The notes: generated from the letters alone by a model not told the origin. Shown: positions 25,823-35,399, counted from the stretch's first letter. The stretch is 50,092 bases of DNA from Shewanella holmiensis (GCF_025370255.1 NZ_JAMTCD010000027.1:1-50092), one strand, 5' to 3'. Made by a program: numbers and translations.

Positions 25823-27817
25823 ATGTCATTTAAATTGAATCTTATTACCTTGTCACTGCTGGCGGTATCCACCTCTGGCATGGCGGCTAACTTCGGTGTC
25901 GGTCAAGCCAATACCACTGCGGTTGATACCCAGAAATACGAATGTAAACGCTGTACCAATGTTACCGGTTATCGCGGTGAAGTGAGTGTTGCTGCTGGGT
26001 ATAACGACGTCAGTGATATTCACGCCGGTAATGCGTTAGGCACAGCCAAAGACGGCGGTATTGCAGCGGTGAGTGGTGATGTTCACTACCAAGGCGAGTC
26101 AGGTTACCAAGCTCGCATTCAAGCCCATCAGTTAGGCATGGATAATGGCTTTGCTCATCTATCAGGTGGTAAAGCAGGCTTATATGAATTCAGCCTTGAT
26201 TATGATGCGATTAAAACCTACAAAGCCGGTGATGTGGAAAGTGGCCTGTGGCACAACGATGGCATGCTCACGCCATCTGACAGCATCAACATCTTTGATT
26301 TAGCCCAGCGCCGTGAAAAAATTGGCTTAGGGTTTGACTATGGTCAGGACTTTTATGGCGTCTTTGTGAACTACAGCCAAGAAGATAAAACCGGTCATAA
26401 ATCAGCAAGCCTTGTGTCGCCTAGCCCGATTAATTTTGGTCTACCAACCGATGCAACCACCAAGCAGTTTGATGCTGGGATTAACTTTTCTGGGCAAAAC
26501 TGGCTTACTGAGCTGAGCTATTTTGGCAGTGTCTATGAAAACCACATCGACCACTTAAGCCTACCTTATGCCAATGATGTGTACTCAGCAGACCCAGATA
26601 ACCAAGCCCACCAAGTGGCATTATCGGGTCAGTACAATATCGGTCGCACCTTTATGAATGGTCGCATCGTCACGGGGCGCATGATTCAAGATGACAACCT
26701 GATTCAAATGACCGGCAACCCGTTACAAAACTGGGACGGCCAAGTCGACACCTTAGATGGTCGCTTTGCGCTGACCTCAATGGTCACTAACCGTTTTCGT
26801 ATCGGCGGTAGTGTTGATTACAGCAAGCGTGACAATAAAAGCTCAACCGCTGAGTTTGCGCAATACAACTTCAATAGCTTAACTGGAGCCTTTAGACAAA
26901 ATACCCCACAAGATATTGAGCGTAACACATATAAAATCAATGCAAGTTACCGCATCGCCAGTGGTTACCGCTTACAAGCCGGTTACGACCGCAAAGACGT
27001 AGAGCGTACCTTCAGTGACCGCGAGCAAACCAATGATGACAACCTATGGTTAAAGTTCAATGTGCGTGCGCTAGACAAGGTTAATTTTAACCTGAAAGCC
27101 GAGCATGCCAATCGCAGTGGCTCTGACTATGAAGTTAATGAGCTGACCTCATCTGAAAACAACGCCCTACTGCGTAAATACTACTTAGCCGACAGAACCC
27201 GCAACGCAGTTGAATTAAAGGTGAACTACAGCCCTATCAACTGGATGAGCCTCGACATCAGCACCCGTTATGCCCAAGACGAGTATGACGATACCCAAAT
27301 CGGTCTCACTGAGTCAGAAGATTACGGTTACGACGCCAATCTTAACATCGCCTTTAATCAGCATATTGACGGTTATGTGTTTGCCGGTCAGCAATGGATT
27401 AACTCCAATCAAGCAGGCAGCCAAAGCTTTGGCCCAGCGGATTGGATGGCTGACGTTGAAGATGAGTTTATCAACTTAGGCGCAGGCGCAAGCTATAGCG
27501 GTTTACTGCAAGACAAGCTCACCTTGGGCGTTGATTACCTATTCAGTAACTCCGTCAGTAACACGGATGTGACAGCCGCGACCACAAATCCGTATGGGGA
27601 TTATTACTCATACAACCACAGTGCCAGCATGTACGCCGATTACGCGCTGAATGAGCAAATGGCACTGAAATTAACTTACCGCTATGAACGCTATTTCGAT
27701 ACCGATGCAGCCAACGTAGGGGTCAATGATATTCCGGGGATGATTACTCTGGGTGATATCAACCATAACTACAACGCGCACCAAGTGATGTTGTCGTTTA
27801 CCTACCAATTGCGCTAA
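25823..27817 (+). CDS. dmsF: DmsF, MtrB-family outer-membrane beta-barrel
   Basis: This 664-residue protein has a signal peptide (cleaved near GMAA, about residue 22). The conserved CXXC of MtrB-type proteins follows (CKRC, near 43), then many amphipathic strands, ending in HQVMLSFTYQLR. MtrB proteins form the pore in which an MtrA-like decaheme sits, moving electrons across the outer membrane. The chosen start, ATG 25823, follows GGAGAGCAAGATT. ATG 25808 overlaps the dmsE stop and may be the annotated start in relatives. DmsA follows 33 bp downstream. Confidence 0.93.
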   Translation: MSFKLNLITLSLLAVSTSGMAANFGVGQANTTAVDTQKYECKRCTNVTGYRGEVSVAAGYNDVSDIHAGNALGTAKDGGIAAVSGDVHYQGESGYQARIQAHQLGMDNGFAHLSGGKAGLYEFSLDYDAIKTYKAGDVESGLWHNDGMLTPSDSINIFDLAQRREKIGLGFDYGQDFYGVFVNYSQEDKTGHKSASLVSPSPINFGLPTDATTKQFDAGINFSGQNWLTELSYFGSVYENHIDHLSLPYANDVYSADPDNQAHQVALSGQYNIGRTFMNGRIVTGRMIQDDNLIQMTGNPLQNWDGQVDTLDGRFALTSMVTNRFRIGGSVDYSKRDNKSSTAEFAQYNFNSLTGAFRQNTPQDIERNTYKINASYRIASGYRLQAGYDRKDVERTFSDREQTNDDNLWLKFNVRALDKVNFNLKAEHANRSGSDYEVNELTSSENNALLRKYYLADRTRNAVELKVNYSPINWMSLDISTRYAQDEYDDTQIGLTESEDYGYDANLNIAFNQHIDGYVFAGQQWINSNQAGSQSFGPADWMADVEDEFINLGAGASYSGLLQDKLTLGVDYLFSNSVSNTDVTAATTNPYGDYYSYNHSASMYADYALNEQMALKLTYRYERYFDTDAANVGVNDIPGMITLGDINHNYNAHQVMLSFTYQLR

Positions 27818-27850
27818 GACGTATCGTTAAAGCTACGAGAGGAAATATCA

Positions 27851-30346
27851 ATGGAACGTAGAAGTTTTTTAAAAGCGAGTGCAGCACTTGGCTGCGCAGC
27901 AACGGTTACCGGTTGTAAAACCAGTTCAGATGAGCCAAATAAAGTCCCGCCAGTTGCACCTGTCGATGAGGTGATGGATTGGAACTTCTGTACCGGCAAC
28001 TGTGCATCAATGTGTCCACTTAAAGTGTATTCAAAAGATGGCATCATGACTCGGGTTGAAACCGAAAATGATGATGACGTGATTGATGGTGAGAATGGCC
28101 AAGTGCAGTCGCGCGCTTGTCCTCGTGGCCGCGCTGCCCGTCAGCGTGTTTATGCGCCTGAACGCTTGAAGTATCCGATGAAACGGGTTGGTAAGCGTGG
28201 CAGCGGTCAATGGCAAAGGATCAGTTGGGACGAAGCGCTTACTACCCTTGCCGATAAAATTCAATACACTATCAATGAGTATGGTAATGAAGCGATTCAC
28301 TTCACCCAAGCAACAGGGGGTGGGTTTATTTCTGCCGGCAATGATGGCAAAGGGGGTTTTGCCTATCCACTACCGCACTCAATGAGACTGTTCCATCTTC
28401 TTGGCGGTTTTACGGCAACTCAGGGTGGATACAGTGCGGCACAGCTCAGATGGGCGGGTCTTGCAACTGACGGTGTGATGCGCGGTAGTTCGTATGACCA
28501 AATGGCAAAAAGTGACTTTATTTTAGCCTTTAGTAGCAACCCCCGTGAATGTCAAATGGCGGGTGGCGGCAACAGTTACGCTTGGACTCGTTACACCGCA
28601 GGCAAAGAGCTGTGGATTGTGGACCCTAAGTATACCGATAGTGCTTTGGGGATCGAAACCGAGTGGCTGCCTATTCGCCCAGGCACAGATACCGCAATGA
28701 TTGAAGCCGTGATTCATGAGTTAGATGAAAATGGCTGGATTGATGAAGACTTTGTTCGTGAGCATTGTATGGGTTGGACGCAAGATACTATGCTTGACGA
28801 GATACAAGATGAAGAACCTTATAGGGATTATATCAGGGGTCTTAACGACGGCATTCCTAAAACGCCAGCGCGCGCAGCCAAAATTACAGGTATTCCAGAA
28901 GAGACCATTAAACGATTAGCTAGAAAGCTGCATGAAGCACAGCGACCATTCATTCTGCAAGGTCTTGGACTTAATCGTTCAAAAGTCGGTGAGCAGGCTG
29001 TACGTGCGGTGATGATTTTGCCTTGGTTAATTGGCAAAATTGGCAAAGAGGGTACCAGTAATGGTGGTTTTTGTGGTGTATATAGACCGGACGCAGTGCC
29101 AGTCGCCACCAGCCCTAACTTTTTATTGGAAAACAAAGTTAAACAGATGGTCCAAAGTTCAAACATTGCATTAGCGGTTGATTTGGGTACTGAGTTTAAT
29201 GGCAAAGAGCATGGCTTGTTCGAGCAATTGGAAAAGCAAGCCTTTATGACGGGCAACCGTACCCCAGATAAAAGCTTAGCAATGCCGATTAAGTTCATTT
29301 GGAGTGCTTGTGGTAATAGTTTGGTTAACCAAACCCAAGGTGCTGAATATAGCGAGAGGGTTTATAGCGATGAATCCAAGTGTGAATTTATTGCCGCTTT
29401 TGATATTTTCCATACTCCGACCACACGCTGGTGTGATCTTATCCTGCCAGCCCAAATGGATGTTGAGCAGAATGATGTTGGTTTTGCCCAAACTGAAAAT
29501 ACCATCACGCCTATGTCGGCAACGTCTTCAATAACACCAGCGTTTGAGGCTAAAACCGCATGGGACATGCACTGCGAGTTGGCTAAAAAATTGGGCATAT
29601 GGGATGAATATACCGAAGGTAAAACTGACGAAGAGTGGAAGAGGCAACTATGGGAAGAAAGATATTCTCATCATGATGACGGCTCTGGAGAATTCCCGCA
29701 TTACGATGAGATTCTAGAAATTAAACATAAGCGTTTCTATCGTCCAGGAACCAAACTCGTCCACAAAGATTTACTGCCAGGGACAAAGTTTAATACCCCA
29801 AGTGGCAAGGTTGAAATCTATTCAATGACCTTACGTGAGATGGCACTGGCGACAACCCAGCCTGATCCCAAGGATAAAATGCCTGCGACACCGCAGTATT
29901 TCACGCCTCATGAAGGTTATGAAGATGAAGACACCAAACATGACTATCCATATCAGTTTGTGACGTCTCACGACAAGCGTCGTACGCACTCGCTGAATCA
30001 TAACAACATCTGGTTGGCTGAAGCGATGCAATCTGCAGTTTGGATGAACCCGCTCGATGCCCAAAAATTAGGGTTGTCAGATGAACAAATTGTCATTGTT
30101 GAATCAATGAGTGGCAAGATTGCCGCTCGACTAAAAGTAACCCCTAGAATTTTACCGGGTGTACTCCAGAAAGCACAGGGTTCATGGCGACAGTTGAACG
30201 ATAACGGGATTGATATTGGCGGGTGTGTAAACACCTTGCTTGGTCCGTTTTATTCGCCATTTGTGAAATCAATGTGCTCACACACATGTCGTGTGAAAAT
30301 TTCTGCAGCGCCAGCCAGCATTGTGCTGGATAAGTACCAAGACTGA
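27851..30346 (+). CDS. dmsA: DmsA, extracellular DMSO reductase catalytic subunit (Tat lipoprotein)
   Basis: This 831-residue molybdopterin oxidoreductase reduces DMSO to dimethyl sulfide. The N-terminus combines a Tat motif (ERRSFLK, Arg3-Arg4) with a lipobox (VTGC, Cys22), as in surface-exposed Shewanella DmsA. A [4Fe-4S] site is formed by Cys47, Cys51, Cys55 and Cys90. QGGYSAAQ offers Ser195 as the likely molybdenum ligand. The usual cofactor-binding blocks follow, and a C-terminal dinucleotide domain ends near residue 830. Placement behind dmsE and dmsF fits outward electron transfer. A second candidate substrate, TMAO, is common for this family. Confidence 0.94.
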   Translation: MERRSFLKASAALGCAATVTGCKTSSDEPNKVPPVAPVDEVMDWNFCTGNCASMCPLKVYSKDGIMTRVETENDDDVIDGENGQVQSRACPRGRAARQRVYAPERLKYPMKRVGKRGSGQWQRISWDEALTTLADKIQYTINEYGNEAIHFTQATGGGFISAGNDGKGGFAYPLPHSMRLFHLLGGFTATQGGYSAAQLRWAGLATDGVMRGSSYDQMAKSDFILAFSSNPRECQMAGGGNSYAWTRYTAGKELWIVDPKYTDSALGIETEWLPIRPGTDTAMIEAVIHELDENGWIDEDFVREHCMGWTQDTMLDEIQDEEPYRDYIRGLNDGIPKTPARAAKITGIPEETIKRLARKLHEAQRPFILQGLGLNRSKVGEQAVRAVMILPWLIGKIGKEGTSNGGFCGVYRPDAVPVATSPNFLLENKVKQMVQSSNIALAVDLGTEFNGKEHGLFEQLEKQAFMTGNRTPDKSLAMPIKFIWSACGNSLVNQTQGAEYSERVYSDESKCEFIAAFDIFHTPTTRWCDLILPAQMDVEQNDVGFAQTENTITPMSATSSITPAFEAKTAWDMHCELAKKLGIWDEYTEGKTDEEWKRQLWEERYSHHDDGSGEFPHYDEILEIKHKRFYRPGTKLVHKDLLPGTKFNTPSGKVEIYSMTLREMALATTQPDPKDKMPATPQYFTPHEGYEDEDTKHDYPYQFVTSHDKRRTHSLNHNNIWLAEAMQSAVWMNPLDAQKLGLSDEQIVIVESMSGKIAARLKVTPRILPGVLQKAQGSWRQLNDNGIDIGGCVNTLLGPFYSPFVKSMCSHTCRVKISAAPASIVLDKYQD

Positions 30347-30368
30347 TTTATAAGGGGAGATTTATCAA

Positions 30369-30986
30369 ATGAATAGTACAAAACAATATGGTTTTTACGT
30401 TGATACTTCAACGTGCAGTGGCTGCAAAACGTGCATGATCGCTTGTAAAGACAGAAATGATATGGATCTAGGCATTCTCTGGCGTCGCGTGTACGAGTAT
30501 GCGGGGGGCGGGTTCGTCGAAAATGGTGATGACACTTATACGCAAAATGTTTATGCGTATAACGTTTCGGTTGGTTGTAATCATTGTTCAGAACCTGTGT
30601 GTGTTAAGGCGTGTCCTACTGGTGCTATGCATAAGCGTCGCAGTGACGGATTCGTTCTGGTTGAACAGAGCATGTGTATTGGTTGTGAGAGCTGTGCACG
30701 GGCTTGCCCATATGATGCACCACAATTGGATGCAGCTAGAAAAGTGATGACCAAATGTGATGGTTGTTATGACAGAGTTGAAAAAGGACTTAAACCTATT
30801 TGTGTTGATTCATGTACCCATAGGGCACTGGAGTTTGGCTTAATTGAGGACTTGAGAGCCAAGTATGGCGACAATGCCGATGTTAAACCGCTGCCTGATT
30901 CCGGCATTACCTCGCCTAACTGGGTCGTTAAAGCACATAAAAATGAAAACCAAGGCGCTAGAATTATTAATGTTCGCGAGATCTAA
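30369..30986 (+). CDS. dmsB: DmsB, four-cluster [4Fe-4S] electron-transfer subunit
   Basis: This 205-residue ferredoxin-like subunit has 16 cysteines in four groups: CSGCKTCMIAC (from Cys16), CNHCSEPVCVKAC, CIGCESCARAC, and CDGCYDRVEKGLKPICVDSC. It has no signal peptide, so it is expected to be exported with DmsA through the Tat pathway. It passes electrons from DmsE to DmsA. The start ATG has GGGGAGATTTATCAA upstream, 22 bp after dmsA. No DmsC anchor is encoded here, consistent with the DmsE/DmsF route instead. Confidence 0.95.
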   Translation: MNSTKQYGFYVDTSTCSGCKTCMIACKDRNDMDLGILWRRVYEYAGGGFVENGDDTYTQNVYAYNVSVGCNHCSEPVCVKACPTGAMHKRRSDGFVLVEQSMCIGCESCARACPYDAPQLDAARKVMTKCDGCYDRVEKGLKPICVDSCTHRALEFGLIEDLRAKYGDNADVKPLPDSGITSPNWVVKAHKNENQGARIINVREI

Positions 30987-31041
30987 TTAAGCGTGATATG
31001 TGGAAATATGCGTCAGCTTAATTGGCGCTATTTCTATGTAG

Positions 31042-31094
31042 CCCTCTGTGTATCAGTTGATGGTAAGTCAATTGATGCATCAGAGGGTTTTATT
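31042..31094 (+). terminator. Terminator-like hairpin between dmsB and dmsG
   Basis: CCCTCTG (from 31042) pairs with CAGAGGG (31081-31087). A longer, slightly imperfect stem (TATCAGTTGA with TCAATTGATGCA) lies inside, and TTTTATT follows. It would end or reduce transcription after dmsEFAB, leaving dmsG and dmsH at lower level or under another promoter. Confidence 0.7.
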
Positions 31095-31196
31095 GGGTAA
31101 TTGAAGTAAACAACAATTATTGTTGTCAATGAAAGTGTCATTGCTGCCAGACGTGCTGAGCAAAATGATGCTTATTGAATAGGTGGAAATGGTCAC

Positions 31197-31823
31197 ATGG
31201 TTACAAAAACAGATTATCAACTTGCAGCCGCAGTATGCCGTATCTTGAATCGTATTTATTATGAAGCACCAACAGAAAGCATTCTTAGCGAATTAACTCA
31301 GCAAGATATTCTAGACTGTTGGCCGACATTTAATCGCTCAAATGAAGCGCCGATAGAACAGTTAAAAGACAGCTTAAAGCACGAAAGTCTACAGGACGTG
31401 AGTGTCGACTATCATCGTCTTTTCGTCGGCCCCGGAGAGCTAGAGGCTTACCCTTGGGGATCGGTTTATACCGAAAAAGGCAACTATTTGTTTGGCGAAA
31501 CCTCGTTGGCTTTTAAGGCGTTTTGCCAACAAAACCAGATCGAATTTACCCTAGAGTCAAATCAGCCGGTTGATCATATTGGTTTGATATTGGGTGCGCT
31601 CGGCGTTCTGTTTGACAATGCTGCGGAGCATGGAAACAGTCTGCCTATAGAAACACTACTAAAGGAACACTTACTGCCTTGGAGTGGTAATTTCCTCTCT
31701 GCCATCGAGGCAAAAGCACAAACAGATTACTACAGAAGCTTTGGGCGACTGACTGCCATCTTGCTTGATGACTGGCGTGAACTCTTATCAATCGAACCCG
31801 TTGAACGAAAACTCTACATGTAA
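31197..31823 (+). CDS. dmsG: DmsG, TorD/DmsD-family chaperone for DmsA
   Basis: This 208-residue cytoplasmic protein has the family blocks YHRLFVGPGELEAYPWGSVY (about 76-95), NYLFGETSLAFKAFC and QPVDHIGLILGALGVL. The GP-x-x-x-x-PW and P-x-DH motifs mark TorD-like chaperones, which bind the Tat signal of the reductase and delay export until cofactor insertion. Its position after dmsB matches dmsG of the Shewanella dmsEFABGH operon. It shares little sequence with TorD at 14052, so each reductase has its own chaperone. AGGTGGAAATGGTCAC precedes the ATG. Confidence 0.9.
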   Translation: MVTKTDYQLAAAVCRILNRIYYEAPTESILSELTQQDILDCWPTFNRSNEAPIEQLKDSLKHESLQDVSVDYHRLFVGPGELEAYPWGSVYTEKGNYLFGETSLAFKAFCQQNQIEFTLESNQPVDHIGLILGALGVLFDNAAEHGNSLPIETLLKEHLLPWSGNFLSAIEAKAQTDYYRSFGRLTAILLDDWRELLSIEPVERKLYM

Positions 31824-32026
31824 CCTCAACTGCGGATGATAAAGGCAGAACAAACAGCTCTTTGCAGCGCTAATAGTGTTGAATTTACTTACAATAGGCC
31901 AGCTATTAACGCGTAAATTAGCCTTGTTATCAGCACAAGGTTAAAGTTTGACTGTAAGGATTTGCAGCTAGGTTGATTATTCGGTTGGTGCCTAGGCATG
32001 TATAGGCAAAGAGGTAGAGGACTAAA

Positions 32027-32476
32027 ATGAGTTTATTTCGATCCATCGGGCGACAATGGGATAAATCAGCATTTGCCGATAAAATAGCGAAAAAGCTTCA
32101 ATCCCATCGTGAAATTTGTGCTTTGTTTGTCGGGGCAACGTCTATCGAAACCGTTGCTAATTTAGTCTCAGCCTTTACTTATGATGAAGCCCAAAAGCCA
32201 TTAGAACAAAATCTTAATGATGCCATGATGCTGCAGTTATTATTCGATAGCTTTCGGCAGCTTATCGGCAAGCAAATTGATTTGGGAGAGCTTTCTCAAG
32301 CAGAACATTTGATTGTCCAAGCAACAAAGGTATACGCTGATATTGTTGAGTTAGAGGAAGATTCTGAAGCATTGACAAGGGTTGTGGAGCAAGTCCGCAG
32401 CTTGAGTAAGCAACTGGAGGCTTTACAGAAATATCAGCGAAACCAGCATCGAAGTATGGTGGTAAATAGATATTAG
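32027..32476 (+). CDS. dmsH: DmsH-like small protein at the end of the dms operon
   Basis: This 149-residue protein has no signal or membrane segment. It is mostly helical and acidic in the middle (DIVELEEDSEALTRVVEQ), with a likely coiled coil at about 115-138 (VEQVRSLSKQLEALQKYQRN). I recognise no catalytic motif. The name is given because it follows dmsG, as dmsH does in Shewanella; its role is unknown. The 203-bp gap after dmsG is wide. AGAGGTAGAGGACTAAA precedes the start. Confidence 0.6.
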   Translation: MSLFRSIGRQWDKSAFADKIAKKLQSHREICALFVGATSIETVANLVSAFTYDEAQKPLEQNLNDAMMLQLLFDSFRQLIGKQIDLGELSQAEHLIVQATKVYADIVELEEDSEALTRVVEQVRSLSKQLEALQKYQRNQHRSMVVNRY

Positions 32477-32498
32477 ATTTAGTATTGCTCGTATTTAC

Positions 32499-32711
32499 TT
32501 ATCGCAGAAAAAATATCATTTGTGAGCTTACAAAATCAGCAGGATTAAGTGAGTACAACAAGTCATCAATTAAAATAGCGGATAAATTTGATGGTACTGA
32601 TTTGGCCTGTGGGTCCTTAAATAGATATAAACGCCCCACTTCAACAACATCAACTAACTGGTATCCAAAGCGAGCTAAAACCTGATCAATAACTTTACCA
32701 TCAAGGCTCAT
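32499..32711 (-). CDS. Small hypothetical protein overlapping the methyltransferase 3' end
   Basis: A 70-residue frame starts at ATG 32711, inside the last codons of the methyltransferase gene (stop at 32701-32703), with AAAGGCAATCGCA before it. The overlap looks like translational coupling. The predicted product begins MSLDGKVIDQVLARFGYQLV, has a short beta-alpha appearance and no membrane segment. I recognise no family. The alternative is a chance frame; the ribosome-binding site and overlap are the only support. Confidence 0.4.
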   Translation of the reverse strand: MSLDGKVIDQVLARFGYQLVDVVEVGRLYLFKDPQAKSVPSNLSAILIDDLLYSLNPADFVSSQMIFFLR

Positions 32712-33294
32712 TGCGATTGCCTTTAACCAGAATCGCATTTAACCATTTTTCATCTTGCCGATCAGGTCTTGCATCAGCGGTTATCCATGTTTTAACCATA
32801 TGCAAACGGGTATGTTTAATAAACATAGTCAGTCTGGATTCATCTGCGTTGGTAAAGTAACGCCCTCCTCGCTCAACATCATCATTGCCATATTTAAAGG
32901 AACAATAAAGATAACCACCGTCTTTTAAGTTTTTAGACAAGTTTGTAAATGCAGCAGGCAATGCGTTACTGGCAACGTGCAATAATGAAGCACAAGCCCA
33001 AATGCCATCGGCTAACTTTTCTGTTCTGAAGTGCTCAAACGTATTAAGTTCAACATCTAGACCCGTTAACGCTGAAGCCTTCTCCACCAAACGCTCACTG
33101 GCATCAAAAGCACTGACTGCAAACCCGTGCTGTAGAAAATACAAACTATCTCTACCACTGCCACACCCAGCATCAATAATATGCCCTGAGGGGGCTAATA
33201 AAGGTAAAAACAAGTCATACAAAGGTGACAAATCGACTGCGACGGTATCGTTATAAAATGATTCCGCATTGACGTTATAAAAGCTAGTTTTCAT
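32701..33294 (-). CDS. Class I SAM-dependent methyltransferase
   Basis: This 197-residue protein has the SAM-binding motif I HIIDAGCGSGRDSLYFLQHG (near residue 37) and motif II VSAFDASERLVEKAS. A hydrophobic motif around IWACASLLHV follows, then the post-motif strand YLYCSFKYG. Together these make a full Rossmann-like fold without extra domains. The substrate cannot be assigned; the compact size suits small-molecule methyltransferases of the UbiE/Tam type. It is convergent with dmsH and unrelated to it by any visible signal. No clear ribosome-binding site precedes the ATG. Confidence 0.85.
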   Translation of the reverse strand: MKTSFYNVNAESFYNDTVAVDLSPLYDLFLPLLAPSGHIIDAGCGSGRDSLYFLQHGFAVSAFDASERLVEKASALTGLDVELNTFEHFRTEKLADGIWACASLLHVASNALPAAFTNLSKNLKDGGYLYCSFKYGNDDVERGGRYFTNADESRLTMFIKHTRLHMVKTWITADARPDRQDEKWLNAILVKGNRNEP

Positions 33295-33618
33295 AAGGTT
33301 GGATTAAATAAGCAATATCTACAGATTATCATAAACAATAATGTTGGGTGGAGCATTTAATTACTGGCGAGCCTATTTGTTGATGACACATAGTATTAAA
33401 AAATCGAAGTCAAATCATAACCTTCATAGCGGTATTGGTTTGCTCATAAAAGCAAGATCAGCAATGGTAGAAAGTGTTTTGTTAAAGAGTAAATACGTGG
33501 CAACATGAGCAGTCACCCAGTTGGGTGCCTCTTTGCTTGACCATATCATCACCACTCTGATTGGATTAGAATTATGGTCAAAGTCAAAATTACTATCAGT
33601 GAAATGGAGATGACGAAT

Positions 33619-35151
33619 ATGTTCGATAAAGACGCATTCAGCCTCGCACATCTGTGCGACAAAGGCCTATCCCTTTATCCGGAGCGAATCGCCCTCATCC
33701 AGGAGGAGCGGTCGATTACCTATGCTGAGCTAGAGGAGCGAATAAATCGGGTTGCCAATGGACTGATCTCGCTCGGTGTTAAGCCCTTTGAGCGCGTCCT
33801 CGTCATCTTCGAAAACGACATTCGCTTCCCCGAAGTTATGCTCGGCATCATCAGAGCTGGCGCCGTAGCAACTCCTCTCAACTTCAAGCTCAAGCCGCAA
33901 CAACATATGGATCTGGCCCAAGACTGTGAGAGTCGCATCGTATTAGGCAGTGCCGGGAAAGTCGAATCGGTCCTCGCTTGCCTGTCCGATGGGGGGGCCG
34001 AGATTGGTATTGTCGTCGATGCCGATCAAGGGCCACTTCTAAGCTATGAGGATTGGTTAGCTTCATCTTCACCCGAACGCTGCGATCATGGTTCGGCTGG
34101 CAATGACCTCTGCATACAGGCATACACCTCAGGCTCGACCGGACGCCCTAAGGGGGTTCTTCTTACGCACCATGGACTAATACGTACCGCTCAGCTTCTA
34201 GTAGAATCCAACCGAATCAATCAGGATTCACGGGTCTTGCTGTCAACACCGCTATTCCATATGAACGCTACTGCTGCGGGAATACTCCCGTGCCTGAGCC
34301 AGGGGGGCTCGGTAGTCATTCTCAAACAGTTCGACGCAGATCGTGTGATTGATGAAATCGATATACACCGCTGCACATACACAACCGGTGTACCGGCCTC
34401 GTACGAGCTTATTCTGGCTGCTGCACGACAAAAACCACATGCGGATGTCTCTAGCCTCGAGTTCATCAACGTGGGGTCTGCTCCTATGACACGCACGCTT
34501 CTTGACGAACTGGTGCAAACTTTACCTAATGTTGATGTGATCGAAGGGTACGGTTTAACGGAGTGTCCCATCATCACCCTCAATCCACGTGGGCAAAACA
34601 AGCTGGGCACTATCGGTCGCGCGCTTCCGGGCTTCGAGTGTAAGGTCATCGGCACCGATGGCAACACTGTGCCAGAGGGAGAGGAGGGAGAACTTATCGT
34701 GCGCAGCGAATGCAACGCGCTCGGCTATCACAACCGGCCAGATGCTCAGGCAGAACGCTTCCGCGATGGTTGGGTGTATACCGGAGATATAGTGTCATGC
34801 GCCCCCGACGGCTGGTTTACCTTTAAGGGGCGTATCGACGACCAGATGAATGTAGGGGGAGAGAATGTCTTTCCGGCCGAAGTCGAGAACATTCTCGCCA
34901 CTCATCCTGAAGTACGCGATGTCAGTGTTGTGCCGGTTCCCCACGAAGTGAAAGGTCAGGTTCCGGTGGCTTTTGTGGTGCGCAACGTCGGGGCAACCCT
35001 CAGCGAGAAAGAGCTCATTGACTACTATATCGCACACGGTGCTGCATATTCCCATCCGCGCCGTATCTACTTCATCGATGAGATGCCGCTCTTGGCTACC
35101 GGTAAAACCGACCTGCAAGCGCTTACAAAGCAGGCTCGCGAGGCAGTTTAA
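33619..35151 (+). CDS. Acyl-CoA synthetase (AMP-dependent, ANL superfamily)
   Basis: This 510-residue adenylate-forming ligase activates a carboxylic acid to its CoA ester through an acyl-AMP. The P-loop-like motif AYTSGSTGRPKG lies near residue 170. Later come STPLFHMNAT, EGYGLTECP, YTGDIV and the hinge/lysine end RIYFIDEMPLLATGKTDLQ, where GK-T-D holds the catalytic Lys. ATG 33619 follows GGAGATGACGAAT; longer in-frame starts at 33574 to 33610 are possible. GC is visibly higher than around it (34 of 60 bases at 34081-34140), a sign of transfer. The acid is unknown. The closest look-alikes by motif are CaiC-like and medium-chain ligases. Confidence 0.9.
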   Translation: MFDKDAFSLAHLCDKGLSLYPERIALIQEERSITYAELEERINRVANGLISLGVKPFERVLVIFENDIRFPEVMLGIIRAGAVATPLNFKLKPQQHMDLAQDCESRIVLGSAGKVESVLACLSDGGAEIGIVVDADQGPLLSYEDWLASSSPERCDHGSAGNDLCIQAYTSGSTGRPKGVLLTHHGLIRTAQLLVESNRINQDSRVLLSTPLFHMNATAAGILPCLSQGGSVVILKQFDADRVIDEIDIHRCTYTTGVPASYELILAAARQKPHADVSSLEFINVGSAPMTRTLLDELVQTLPNVDVIEGYGLTECPIITLNPRGQNKLGTIGRALPGFECKVIGTDGNTVPEGEEGELIVRSECNALGYHNRPDAQAERFRDGWVYTGDIVSCAPDGWFTFKGRIDDQMNVGGENVFPAEVENILATHPEVRDVSVVPVPHEVKGQVPVAFVVRNVGATLSEKELIDYYIAHGAAYSHPRRIYFIDEMPLLATGKTDLQALTKQAREAV

Positions 35152-35214
35152 GAAATAGGCCCTCTAACTTGTCATAATGAGTGCTTACCGGGTTTGATGC
35201 GTCAGGATTGTGAG

Positions 35215-35240
35215 TGCCTCTCATTTTTTAATGAGAGGCA
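35215..35240 (+). terminator. Perfect hairpin after the acyl-CoA synthetase gene
   Basis: TGCCTCTCATT (35215-35225) and AATGAGAGGCA (35230-35240) form an 11-bp perfect stem with a TTTT loop, 64 bp past the stop. No T-run follows, so it is a hairpin first and a terminator only possibly. Confidence 0.5.
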
Positions 35241-35364
35241 ATCAAAATGCAACGAAGCTTTGCTTAATCATTTAAAACACAGGCTTGTCGAGCCATTATT
35301 GCATACCATTTTATGAATAAGATGTTTGAAAAAAGCTAACAGCAACCCACAAAAGTAAAGCAAT

Positions 35365-35399
35365 AAAAAACCCATTCATTTAATAACGAATGGGTTTTA
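35365..35399. terminator. Bidirectional terminator between convergent genes
   Basis: AACCCATTC (35369-35377) and GAATGGGTT (35388-35396) form the stem. An A-run before and TTTAT after give a U-tract in both directions. It lies between the acyl-CoA synthetase gene (plus) and the enoyl-CoA hydratase gene (minus). Confidence 0.75.

Noticed and set aside
33424..33573. Minus-strand frame reading MIWSSKEAPNWVTAHVATYL before the ligase gene
   Set aside because: It looks somewhat protein-like and may be a gene remnant, but it is short, unrecognised and has no ribosome-binding site, so I do not call it.
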